Assembly: GCA_040386295.1 (NCBI GenBank)
Contig: JAZKFR010000138.1
Span: 1 to 10,473 of the forward strand
Length of the DNA stretch: 10,473 nucleotides
Reading direction: 5' to 3'
Origin: JAZKFR01 sp040386295
Lineage (GTDB): Bacteria; Pseudomonadota; Gammaproteobacteria; Burkholderiales; Rhodocyclaceae
The translations under genes and the position numbers were made by a program. Below are positions 1 to 6,327 of this stretch, one piece after another. The notes under the pieces were generated by a model. That model saw only the letters and a list, made by a program, of their open reading frames with translations, was not told where the DNA came from and ran no database searches. Position 1 is the first letter of the stretch, and each line of letters starts with the position of its first letter.

Positions 1-11
1 TTCGGTTTCAT
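1..11 (-). CDS. First codons of a CDS running off the left edge, probably ribosomal protein L31
   Basis: On the minus strand the window ends with ATG AAA CCG AA, giving Met-Lys-Pro. The sequence CAGGA (plus 20-24) lies eight bases before the ATG and makes a good ribosome binding site. A promoter-like pair lies about 110 bases upstream, on the far side of the rho stop. L31 proteins generally begin Met-Lys followed within a few residues by His-Pro, and in many proteobacteria rpmE or rpmE2 lies just downstream of rho in the same direction. Only three full codons are visible, so the start is well supported but the L31 identity is inference from position. Confidence 0.5.
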
Positions 12-127
12 GGCGTTTTTCCTGTGGTTCAAATCAAGCGGATCAGTCCGGTCTGCACGGTCTTGGGATTTTGGCGGCACTGCGCTATTCGCGCTTTCCA
101 GCTTTACCCGATTTTGCTAAGCCCGCG

Positions 128-156
128 ATTATCCTTATTTTTTTTGGATTGTGCAA
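128..156 (-). promoter_or_regulatory. Candidate sigma-70 promoter for the gene downstream of rho
   Basis: On the minus strand TTGCAC (plus 151-156) and GATAAT (plus 128-133) are separated by exactly 17 bases. The -10 matches the consensus at five of six positions; the -35 matches only at TTG. The spacer contains an A8 run. The -35 is also the centre of a small dyad, GATTG-CAC-AATC. Transcription would begin near base 121 and give a leader of roughly 110 bases before the ATG at 11-9. The position after rho and before a new start codon supports it, but it is a pattern match only. Confidence 0.45.
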
Positions 157-191
157 TCAAAATCAGCGCTGATCAGTGCTGTATTGGCATT

Positions 192-216
192 GAAAAGCCG
201 CTTGAGAATGCCGGCT
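192..216 (-). terminator. Weak candidate terminator hairpin after rho
   Basis: On the minus strand, 26 bases after the rho stop, AGCCG and CGGCT form a 5-bp stem with an 11-base loop, followed by TTTC. The stem is short and the U tract poor, so it may not act alone. The opposite strand has a better T run (ATTTTTG) after the same stem, but no plus-strand gene precedes it. Confidence 0.3.
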
Positions 217-242
217 ATTTTTGCGCTTGGGTTTGATCGCGC

Positions 243-1499
243 TTAGCGACGCATCGCGTCAAAGAATTCGTTGTTGTTTTTGGTCGATTTGATCTTGTCG
301 AGCAGGAATTCCATGGCCTCAAGATCGTCCATGTTGTAGAGCAGTTTGCGCAGCACCCACATTTTTTGCAGGGCGTCGGGTTTGAGTAACAGCTCTTCAC
401 GACGGGTGCCGGAGCGGTTGACGTTGATCGCGGGATACACGCGTTTTTCGGCCATGCGGCGATCGAGGTGGATCTCCATGTTGCCGGTGCCTTTGAACTC
501 TTCGTAAATCACGTCATCCATACGGCTGCCAGTGTCGATGAGGGCGGTGGCGATGATGGTCAGGCTGCCGCCTTCTTCGATATTGCGTGCTGCGCCGAAG
601 AAGCGTTTTGGTTTTTGTAGCGCGTTGGCGTCAACGCCGCCGGTGAGCACCTTGCCCGAGGTTGGCTGCACGGTGTTGTAGGCGCGTGCGAGGCGGGTGA
701 TTGAATCGAGCAGAATGACGACGTCTTTTTTGTGCTCGACCAGGCGCTTGGCTTTTTCGATTACCATTTCGGCGACTTGTACGTGTCGACTGGCGGGTTC
801 GTCGAAGGTGGACGCAACCACTTCGCCGCGTACCGAGCGCGTCATTTCGGTGACTTCTTCTGGTCGTTCGTCGATCAGAAGAACAATCAGAATGACGTCT
901 GGATGATTCGTCGTGATGGCGTGTGCGATGTGTTGCATCATCACGGTTTTTCCGCTTTTTGGGCTGGCTACGAGTAGGCCGCGCTGCCCTTTGCCGATGG
1001 GGGCGATGATGTCGACGATGCGGCTGGTGATGTTTTCTTCGCCCCGAATGTCGCGTTCGAGCTTGAGGTGCTCAGCCGGGTGTAGCGGCGTTAGGTTTTC
1101 AAAGAGGATTTTATTTTTGGAAGCTTCTGGTGGTTCGCCATTGATTTTGTCGACTTTGACCAGGGCGAAGTAGCGTTCGCCGTCTTTTGGTGTGCGTATT
1201 TCGCCAGAAACGGTGTCGCCAGTGTGTAGGTTGAAGCGTCGAATTTGGCTTGGACTGACGTAAATGTCGTCTGTGCTGGCGAGATAAGAGGTGTCTGGGG
1301 AGCGTAGAAAACCGAAGCCGTCGGAGAGGATCTCCATGGTGCCATCACCGAAAATGCTGACGCCTTTTTTCGCTTGGTTCTTGAGCAGCGCGAAAATGAG
1401 TTCGTGCTTTCTTAGGCGATTGGCTCCGTCGATGTGGTTGGTGACAGCCATTTCTAGGAGCTGGCTGACGTGGAGTGCTTTGAGTTCGGATAGGTGCAT
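243..1499 (-). CDS. rho: Transcription termination factor Rho
   Basis: Rho is the hexameric RNA-dependent ATPase/helicase that ends transcription at C-rich, unstructured RNA. The protein is 418 residues, essentially the 419 of E. coli, and aligns with it without obvious gaps. The RNA-binding cold-shock-like domain holds DGFGFLR (60-66), with F62 and F64 as the primary-site aromatics. Walker A is SPKSGKT (179-185), the catalytic glutamate is E211 in LLIDERPEE, the Walker B aspartate is D265 in LLDSITR, the Q-loop is around K283-LTGGVDA and the arginine finger is R366. R326 replaces the R-loop lysine K326 of E. coli. The start at 1499 (MHLSELK) fits the family; a start further upstream would read across an N run. 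No Shine-Dalgarno sequence is visible in the 13 bases between the ATG and the gap. It lies downstream of trxA on the same strand, but a long leader and a hairpin separate them. The stop is TAA. Confidence 0.98.
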   Translation of the reverse strand: MHLSELKALHVSQLLEMAVTNHIDGANRLRKHELIFALLKNQAKKGVSIFGDGTMEILSDGFGFLRSPDTSYLASTDDIYVSPSQIRRFNLHTGDTVSGEIRTPKDGERYFALVKVDKINGEPPEASKNKILFENLTPLHPAEHLKLERDIRGEENITSRIVDIIAPIGKGQRGLLVASPKSGKTVMMQHIAHAITTNHPDVILIVLLIDERPEEVTEMTRSVRGEVVASTFDEPASRHVQVAEMVIEKAKRLVEHKKDVVILLDSITRLARAYNTVQPTSGKVLTGGVDANALQKPKRFFGAARNIEEGGSLTIIATALIDTGSRMDDVIYEEFKGTGNMEIHLDRRMAEKRVYPAINVNRSGTRREELLLKPDALQKMWVLRKLLYNMDDLEAMEFLLDKIKSTKNNNEFFDAMRR

Positions 1500-1512
1500 G
1501 GGTGCCAGTCGT

Positions 1513-1522
1513 NNNNNNNNNN
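1513..1522. other. Assembly gap (10 Ns)
   Basis: Ten consecutive Ns lie 13 bases upstream of the rho start codon. A run of exactly ten Ns is often a placeholder for a gap of unknown length, so the true distance between rho and its leader, and the adjacency of the two sides, rest on scaffolding rather than read sequence. Confidence 0.95.
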
Positions 1523-1833
1523 AAGGGTGTTGACTGGACGTTGGCAAAGCAGAAGGGCAAATGAGGGTTCTGGTTTTTGCCGTGGTGAGTTTGCAAGTGC
1601 TAATGCTGTTAGTGCCGCTGCGAACTAGGTATTTGGGTATTCGGGTATTCGATCCTGGGTATTCGGTCTACTCACAGCCTATTCAGTCTGCTGCTTGATT
1701 TTTGCGCTATTTTTTGGGCGCGCTGGGTTGTTAGGGTTGCTTTGAAAAAAGGGGGGCAGGTAATGGGTGTTTGGCTGTGTGTCTATCAACTGAGCGGAAC
1801 TGGACGCAGCTGAGTGTTTGAGTGTTATTAGAG
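1523..1833 (-). promoter_or_regulatory. Candidate rut-rich (Rho-loading) leader of rho
   Basis: On the rho-sense strand, plus 1523-1613 contains 33 C and 11 G in 91 bases, and plus 1751-1833 contains 33 C and 10 G in 83 bases (hand counts). C-rich, G-poor and poorly structured RNA is what Rho's primary site binds, and E. coli rho is known to be autoregulated by Rho-dependent attenuation in its own leader. The composition is seen directly; the regulatory role is inferred from that precedent. Confidence 0.4.
1635..1664. repeat. Short tandem repeat, GGGTATTC three times
   Basis: Two adjacent copies of GGGTATTC (1635-1642, 1643-1650) are followed, after GATCCT, by a third copy (1657-1664). It lies in the rho leader and has no coding role. 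The 8-bp unit fits slippage-type duplication, and similar short repeats occur elsewhere in the window. Confidence 0.8.
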
Positions 1834-2024
1834 GCTTGTTTTTCTAGACTCGGGGCTCAGGAAGTTAGACTTTACAGTGTGATGATTCAGACTCGCGATT
1901 GGGTCACGGCGCGAACTGTTTCCGCTGTGCTGAGTGTTCTAATTCGAGCGATTGTTTAGGTTAAAACGTTAAGGCAAGACATTTTGCATCTGCCTGGTTT
2001 TTGCACCTTGCTTATGTGCAAACC

Positions 2025-2046
2025 GTGTTTGGTGCGTGTTTGGTGC
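2025..2046. repeat. Tandem 11-bp direct repeat
   Basis: GTGTTTGGTGC occurs twice without spacer (2025-2035, 2036-2046), just upstream of the rho leader hairpin at 2000-2022. It is intergenic. Confidence 0.8.
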
Positions 2047-2055
2047 GGGTGTCGG

Positions 2056-2075
2056 ATAGTCGAATAGTCAGATAG
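2056..2075. repeat. Imperfect 8-bp tandem repeat next to the trxA terminator
   Basis: ATAGTCGA, ATAGTCAG and a partial ATAG follow each other. A related TAGTCGA lies a few bases further on, inside the terminator stem. Noncoding; probably slippage-derived. Confidence 0.6.
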
Positions 2076-2078
2076 AAA

Positions 2079-2129
2079 GCTAGTCGAGCACAAAAGTCAA
2101 TCAAAAACTGCTTTGTGCTCGAGACTAGC
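2079..2129 (-). terminator. Hairpin terminator after trxA
   Basis: GCTAGTCGAGCACAAA (2079-2094) pairs with its complement at 2112-2129. This gives a 16-bp stem broken only by a two-base bulge (GA at 2121-2122), with a loop of about 17 bases. The stem begins four bases after the trxA TAG. On the minus strand it is followed by TTTCTATC, a modest U-rich tract, so it should at least stall or protect the trxA transcript. It argues that rho is expressed mainly from its own promoter rather than by read-through from trxA. Confidence 0.6.
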
Positions 2130-2133
2130 GACT

Positions 2134-2460
2134 CTAGAGGTTGCTGTCAATGAACGCGGTGAGCTGAGATTTGGAGAGCGCGCCGACTTTGGTTGCTTCA
2201 ACGTTGCCGTTTTTAAAAATCATTAGGGTAGGAATGCCACGGATTCCGTAGTTGGCGGGCGTTTTTTGGTTGTCGTCAATGTTCAGCTTGGCAATTTTTA
2301 GGCGGCCTGCGTATTCGCTAGCGATTTCGTCGAGGATAGGCGCGATCATCTTGCAGGGGCCGCACCATTCTGCCCAGTAGTCGACCAAGACGGGCTGGCT
2401 GGCTTGCAGCACTTCGGTCGGGAAGCTGTCGTCGGTGACGTAATGGATGTGTTTGCTCAT
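2134..2460 (-). CDS. trxA: Thioredoxin 1
   Basis: TrxA is a small cytoplasmic disulfide reductase recycled by thioredoxin reductase and NADPH. It serves ribonucleotide reductase, methionine sulfoxide reductase and peroxidases. The 108-residue protein is the normal length for the family. The active site is WCGPC at 32-36, the buried aspartate is D27 (VLVDYWA), and the cis-proline loop is GIPT with P77. There is no signal peptide. The start is supported by AAGAGG ending seven bases before the ATG. Its stop (TAG) is followed at once by a strong hairpin. It is transcribed divergently from fdxA and upstream of rho in the same direction, an order common in proteobacteria. Confidence 0.97.
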   Translation of the reverse strand: MSKHIHYVTDDSFPTEVLQASQPVLVDYWAEWCGPCKMIAPILDEIASEYAGRLKIAKLNIDDNQKTPANYGIRGIPTLMIFKNGNVEATKVGALSKSQLTAFIDSNL

Positions 2461-2662
2461 CTAAATGCCTCTTGCAAATCGGGTGTTGAATGTTGGATGT
2501 TGCATCGTGTTTGGGGGGGTGATGCAGAGAAGTTGGCAATCCTAACTAAAAAAATCAGCAAAGGGAAGCTGAGTTGCTGTGCTGGGCGCCGGGAGTGTTG
2601 CAAATGCGCTATAGTTTTGGGTCGTCTATTTCTGATCCTAATTAAGAGCCCAGGGAAAATGT
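2461..2662. promoter_or_regulatory. Divergent trxA/fdxA intergenic region
   Basis: This 202-base region must hold the promoters for trxA (minus) and fdxA (plus). Toward fdxA, TATAGT at 2610-2615 resembles a -10 but has no convincing -35 at 16-18 bases. AGGGA at 2652-2656 is the fdxA ribosome binding site, six bases before its ATG. Toward trxA, no promoter pair stands out. The trxA leader includes a C7 run (plus G7 at 2513-2519). Three TGTTGNA units lie at 2484-2504. On the trxA strand, plus 2480-2539 has about 26 C and 5 G in 60 bases, a rut-like composition. Confidence 0.5.
2484..2504. repeat. Three 7-bp tandem units in the trxA leader
   Basis: TGTTGAA, TGTTGGA and TGTTGCA follow one another. 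They lie 24-44 bases upstream of the trxA start codon, in its 5' leader. On the trxA strand they read as CA-rich, unstructured sequence. Confidence 0.65.
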
Positions 2663-2986
2663 ATGACTTTTGTTGTCACTGAAAATTGTATCGAGTGTAA
2701 GTTCACCGATTGCGTCGATGTTTGTCCTGTCGATTGTTTCCATGAAGGCGCGAACTTCTTGGTGATCAACCCCGATGAGTGTATCGATTGCACTTTGTGT
2801 GTGGCTGAGTGTCCTGTTGAGGCGATTTTTGCCGAAGATGACGTGCCCGATGCGCAACAGCACTGTATTGCCCTTAACGCCGAGTTGGCGAAAATCTGGC
2901 CGGTGATTAGCGAGCGCAAAGAGGCTTTGCCGGATGCGGAAGAATGGAAAGATAAGCCAGATAAGATGAGCCGTTTGCAGCGTTAG
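2663..2986 (+). CDS. fdxA: FdxA-type 7Fe ferredoxin ([3Fe-4S][4Fe-4S])
   Basis: This is a soluble low-potential electron carrier of the Azotobacter ferredoxin I family; its electron-transfer partner cannot be told from the sequence. The protein has 107 residues and aligns along its whole length with that family (AvFdI, 106 residues). By analogy, C9, C17 and C50 bind the [3Fe-4S] cluster, and C21, C40, C43 and C46 the [4Fe-4S] cluster. C12 and C25 match the non-ligand cysteines of AvFdI. The C-terminal tail (LNAELAKIWP and LPDAEEWKDKP) is the extension typical of FdxA that wraps the core. AGGGA six bases upstream fixes the ATG at 2663; the overlapping ATG at 2659 is out of frame. Only 32 bases separate it from addB, with no terminator visible, so co-transcription is plausible. 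Confidence 0.95.
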   Translation: MTFVVTENCIECKFTDCVDVCPVDCFHEGANFLVINPDECIDCTLCVAECPVEAIFAEDDVPDAQQHCIALNAELAKIWPVISERKEALPDAEEWKDKPDKMSRLQR

Positions 2987-3018
2987 CGAGTCGCTTATCC
3001 TGTTCCGATTTGCATTGA

Positions 3019-6000
3019 ATGCCTGCGCTGTTTGCTGATCTGGACTGCTCGCCTTTTACGCCCAGCGAGGGCGCGCTGGATGTGCTCGCCATGGCGATGC
3101 TTGAGCGTTGCCTGGCTTGGCGTGTTGATGGAGCGCACGCTGCGCATCCGGTGACGGGTGAGGTTACGCGTGCGCAGCGTGATTTTTCCGATGTCTTGAT
3201 TTTGGCGCCGAGCTTGTCGATGGCTGCTGAGTTGCGCCAAGCTTTTGTTCGCGCCAATACAGCCAATACAGCCAAAGCAGCCAAAGCATTGGCTACTTCG
3301 CTTAATCCGCTTAATTCTCCTTCCAACGCTACCGATCCTCTGCCTGGCGTTGTCGCCCCTTTGTTTTTGCCGCGCTTTTCTACCCTGCGTTTATGGGCGG
3401 AGAGCGTGCCTTTAGACGAATTTGTCGCGCCTTTGTCGGATAGTGAGCGTCTGGTTTTGTTGTACGAGACTTTGCGTCAACGTGCGTGGTTTGACGAGAT
3501 CGCGTTATGGGGAATTGCTCGCGAAATGGCGGCGTTGTTTGATGCCTTGACCTATTCCGCGCAGGGTTTGCCTAGCGACGAAGCGACTTTGGCGGCGCAG
3601 TTAGAGCGGGCTTATCAGTGTCGTGCCGCCAAGCCCTTGGCTTTTGAGGCGCGTGTGGTGCACGAATTGTGGCGGGCACTTGCCGCTGTCGGTCGCCCCG
3701 ATGAAGCGGGGGCTTATCGTTTGCGCTTAGGCCGTTTGACTGAGCGTGCTGAATGTGCTGAACGTACTTTAGCGCCTGAGCGCTGTCTGCTGGTTTTGCT
3801 TGATGCGCCGCCCGCAGAGGCTTTATTCCCGGTTGAGCAAGATTTTTTACAGCGCTACAGCCGCGCTCAGACTACCCATGTTTTTTACCCCGAAACACGT
3901 GCCACAAGCCGTAGCGCTTTACTCAAAACCTTGGCTGTGGCCTGGCCTGAGCCCGAGGCTGCGGGCGAAACCTTCCTCGTTCATAACACGGCAGCGCCTT
4001 TGTTTTTGCGTGCGCAGCAATTGCAAGCCGAGTTGCCGCATAGCCCCTTGCTTGACCGTTTGCAGCTGACGCCTAGCCTGGGTCGTGAGCAGGAGGCGCA
4101 GGCGGCGGTTGCGCAGGTGCTGGCTTGGTTAGCACAGGGTTTGCGCCGTATCGTTTTGCTTGCGCAGGACCGTTTAACGGCGCGCCGGGTCTTGGCCTTG
4201 CTTGAGCGCGAGCAGATTCTGGTCGAGGACGAAACCGGCTGGAAGCTGTCGACATCGCGCGCGGCGGCGGGGCTAGACGCTTTGCTTGAATGCGCGGTGC
4301 AGGGCGCGGCAGGCGTTTATTACCGCGATTTTCTTGATCTCTGTAAGTCGCCTTATTTTTTTGCCGATTACCCGGTGGCGCAGCGCAAGGCGGCGGTTTT
4401 CGCGCTCGAAGAGGCAATTCGTGCGGCATCGGTGTGTTCTGGCTTGCAGCGCATTCGTACCGCGCTGCAACGGCGTTTGCACGCGCGCGAAGAGTTGCTG
4501 GCGGCGCAACAGGTGTGCGCAGAAAATGCACCGCCAAAGACGGCAGAAGCGGCGGTGTTGTCGTCAGCGCAGCGGGCAACACAAGCGGCAGAAGCAGCTG
4601 AACGCTGTGCTGCCGAGCGCTTGGCTTTGCTGCTGTTGGATCGTTTGGAAGCGGCGTTGGCCTTGTTGCAGCCGGCCGCGCCGCAGCCTCGGCCGCAGCT
4701 TCAAACGCAGCTTCAAACGCAGCTTCAACTTTACCCTTTGGCTTCCTGGATCGATCGTTTGTTACAGGCGCTTGAGCTGTTGGCTGCGCTTGCGCCTTTG
4801 CGCGCACATCCAGCCGGGCTAGCTGCACTCGATCTTTTGGCGCAGCGACAGAGCGTGCTGGCGCACAGCACAGTGTTATTTTCTTTTGCCGCATGGCGTG
4901 ATTGGTTGGATCGCGAGTTTGAAGCAGCGACCTTTCGTGATAGGCAAATCAGCAGTCCGATTGTGCTGACGCCGCTCAATGCGCTTTGCTTGCGCTCTTT
5001 TGAAGCGGCTTTGCTGCTCGGCGGCGACGCCCGGCAATTGTCCGCAGCGAGTAGCGGCGCATTTTTGAACGAGTCGGTGCGTCAGGCTTTGGGGGTGCCA
5101 ACGCGACGCGAGGCGCGCCAGACTTTACGCCGTGCGCTTTCTTTGTTGTTGGCGACAGTGCCGCGCGTGGTGGTCAGTTGGCGCTCTGAGCAGGAGGGCG
5201 AGGCGAATTTGTTAGCGCCTGAGTTTGAGTTGTTGGCGACGTTGCACCGTTTGGTCTGGCACGATGATTTGCACCGTGCCGCCTTGCCGTCGGATGTTGG
5301 GCTAGGTTTAGGCGGCGACGGCGCGACTTTGCCGCCCAGCGCAGAGCTTCCCTTGCAGGCAGCGGCTGTAGCACCGCCGAGTTTGATTCCGCAGCGCGTA
5401 TCGGTCAGCGCCTACGCCAGCTTGCTCGATTGCCCGTATCGTTTTTTTGCCCGTTACGTACTGGCTTTGGGCGAGTTGGACGAGGTGAGCGAGAGCATGG
5501 CCAAACGCGATTACGGTGCTTTAGTGCATCGCGTGTTGGAGCAGTTTCATAGCGCTTACCCAGTGCTTGCCGAGTGTGCTGAGGCGGATGCCTTAGCTGC
5601 CTTGCAGCGCTGTTCTGAGGCGGTTTTTGCCCCCGCCATTGCCGCCGATTTTTTGGCCTTGGGCTGGTTTTTGCGCTGGCAAAAACGTTTGCCGGCTTAT
5701 CTGGACTGGCAACGCACTTGGGAAGCTAAGGGTTGGCGTTGGTCGCAGGCCGAGTTCCGCGTCAGCCGTGTTTTGCCTTTGCCTGCGCCGGTCTTGCCTG
5801 ACGATTCGGTGGTTGATTTGGTGGTTGATTTGGTGGCTGATTTGGCGGCTGATTTGGCGGTTGATTCTGCCCAGGCGGATGCGACCAAGCAGCTGAGTCA
5901 CAGCGTTGCGCACAGTGTTGAGTTATACGGGCGCATTGATCGTATCGACTGCATGGCGGCGGCTAACGAGGCGCAATGCGCGAGCAGCGTCGCTTTGTTG

Positions 6001-6309
6001 GATTACAAAACGCAGCAAGCAAGCAAAATTCGTCAAGGCTTGGCGCGCGATGTGCAATTGCCGCTGTACGCCCTATTGCACGACGATGTTGCTGAAGCGG
6101 CCTACGTTGCGCTGGACGACGAGCGGGTGCGTGCGGTGGCGGTTGGCGATGCCGCCGGCAGCTTGTTGTTTGACGCAGCAGCAGAAGGCGAGCGCGTGCA
6201 ACAGATATTTGCCCAGATGTACGCCGGTGCAGCCTTGCCCGCGCACGGTTTAGAGCGCGTCTGTCGCTATTGTGAAATGCGCGGCTTATGTCGCCGCGCC
6301 TTGACTTGA
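3019..6309 (+). CDS. addB: AddB-type subunit: degenerate helicase with Fe-S PD-(D/E)XK nuclease
   Basis: This is the AddB partner of the AddAB helicase-nuclease, which processes double-strand DNA ends and loads RecA. The 1096-residue protein begins with a helicase-like region that lacks a Walker A motif, as expected for the inactivated helicase of proteobacterial AddB. The family hallmark DETGWKLS is at 404-411. The C-terminal nuclease shows GALVH with H837, GRIDRID with D974 and D977, LLDYK with D995 and K997, and QLPLY at 1013-1017. C805 (LLDCPYRFF), C1082, C1085 and C1091 (CxxCx5C) match the four cysteines that hold the [4Fe-4S] cluster in known AddB. A TGA abuts the ATG in frame, so the start cannot lie further upstream. 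No clear Shine-Dalgarno sequence precedes it; GTG at 3082, with GAGGG ten bases ahead, is a weaker alternative. Three in-frame tandem repeats occur in it. The residues from 500 to 560 are Ala/Gln-rich. addA follows after 18 bases. Confidence 0.9.
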   Translation: MPALFADLDCSPFTPSEGALDVLAMAMLERCLAWRVDGAHAAHPVTGEVTRAQRDFSDVLILAPSLSMAAELRQAFVRANTANTAKAAKALATSLNPLNSPSNATDPLPGVVAPLFLPRFSTLRLWAESVPLDEFVAPLSDSERLVLLYETLRQRAWFDEIALWGIAREMAALFDALTYSAQGLPSDEATLAAQLERAYQCRAAKPLAFEARVVHELWRALAAVGRPDEAGAYRLRLGRLTERAECAERTLAPERCLLVLLDAPPAEALFPVEQDFLQRYSRAQTTHVFYPETRATSRSALLKTLAVAWPEPEAAGETFLVHNTAAPLFLRAQQLQAELPHSPLLDRLQLTPSLGREQEAQAAVAQVLAWLAQGLRRIVLLAQDRLTARRVLALLEREQILVEDETGWKLSTSRAAAGLDALLECAVQGAAGVYYRDFLDLCKSPYFFADYPVAQRKAAVFALEEAIRAASVCSGLQRIRTALQRRLHAREELLAAQQVCAENAPPKTAEAAVLSSAQRATQAAEAAERCAAERLALLLLDRLEAALALLQPAAPQPRPQLQTQLQTQLQLYPLASWIDRLLQALELLAALAPLRAHPAGLAALDLLAQRQSVLAHSTVLFSFAAWRDWLDREFEAATFRDRQISSPIVLTPLNALCLRSFEAALLLGGDARQLSAASSGAFLNESVRQALGVPTRREARQTLRRALSLLLATVPRVVVSWRSEQEGEANLLAPEFELLATLHRLVWHDDLHRAALPSDVGLGLGGDGATLPPSAELPLQAAAVAPPSLIPQRVSVSAYASLLDCPYRFFARYVLALGELDEVSESMAKRDYGALVHRVLEQFHSAYPVLAECAEADALAALQRCSEAVFAPAIAADFLALGWFLRWQKRLPAYLDWQRTWEAKGWRWSQAEFRVSRVLPLPAPVLPDDSVVDLVVDLVADLAADLAVDSAQADATKQLSHSVAHSVELYGRIDRIDCMAAANEAQCASSVALLDYKTQQASKIRQGLARDVQLPLYALLHDDVAEAAYVALDDERVRAVAVGDAAGSLLFDAAAEGERVQQIFAQMYAGAALPAHGLERVCRYCEMRGLCRRALT
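3253..3288 (+). repeat. In-frame 9-bp tandem repeat in addB (ANTANTAKAAKA)
   Basis: Two copies of GCCAATACA are followed by two of GCCAAAGCA, all in frame, encoding residues 79-90. They lie in a loop between the first conserved block (VLILAPSLSMAAELRQAF) and the next. The units differ by two bases, suggesting successive duplication. Confidence 0.85.
4696..4728 (+). repeat. In-frame 12-bp tandem repeat in addB (QLQT)
   Basis: CAGCTTCAAACG occurs twice, followed by a 9-base partial copy, encoding residues 560-570 (QLQTQLQTQLQ). It follows an Ala/Pro/Gln-rich stretch and precedes YPLASWIDRL, so it looks like an interdomain linker. Confidence 0.85.
5809..5868 (+). repeat. Five 12-bp in-frame units in the AddB nuclease domain
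   Basis: GTGGTTGATTTG occurs twice, followed by GTGGCTGATTTG, GCGGCTGATTTG and GCGGTTGATTCT. They encode a tetrapeptide of the form (V/A)(V/A)D(L/S) five times, residues 931-950. The tract lies between H837 and the catalytic D974 of the nuclease, shortly before the strand ending in GRIDRID. Drift among the units suggests the array is not newly formed. Confidence 0.9.
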
Positions 6310-6327
6310 CGTGCGCTTGAACCTGCC

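Larger units (their letters stand above)
1500..2133 (-). other. Long gene-free rho leader / trxA-rho intergenic region with an assembly gap
   Basis: This stretch of about 630 bases has no supported protein gene on either strand. In the direction of rho it contains, in order, a hairpin terminator after trxA, short tandem repeats, a small hairpin (GGTTT..GCAC at 1996-2006 pairing with GTGCAAACC at 2016-2024, with a two-base bulge), an uneven segment with no clear promoter, C-rich and G-poor tracts, a C6T6 run (plus 1745-1756) and the N gap. No -35/-10 pair near consensus was found, so the rho promoter is not placed. An RNA leader that controls rho is the likely content. A small RNA cannot be excluded. 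Confidence 0.6.

Noticed and set aside
24..236. Plus-strand open frame of 70 codons after rho
   Set aside because: It lies antisense to the promoter and leader of the next minus-strand gene, has no ribosome binding site and shows no recognisable protein character.
1625..1675. GTG-started 16-codon frame on the minus strand in the rho leader (VSRPNTQDRIPEYPNT) as a leader peptide
   Set aside because: No Shine-Dalgarno sequence precedes it, and its content is simply a translation of the GGGTATTC repeats.
1745..1756. A6G6 run as a phase-variable tract
   Set aside because: It is short, lies well away from any start codon or identified promoter, and no variation can be judged from a single sequence.
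4073..4894. Long minus-strand open frame (273 codons) inside addB
   Set aside because: It is an antisense shadow of a GC-rich gene, with Ala/Pro/Arg-rich low-complexity translation, while the plus frame carries conserved AddB motifs throughout.
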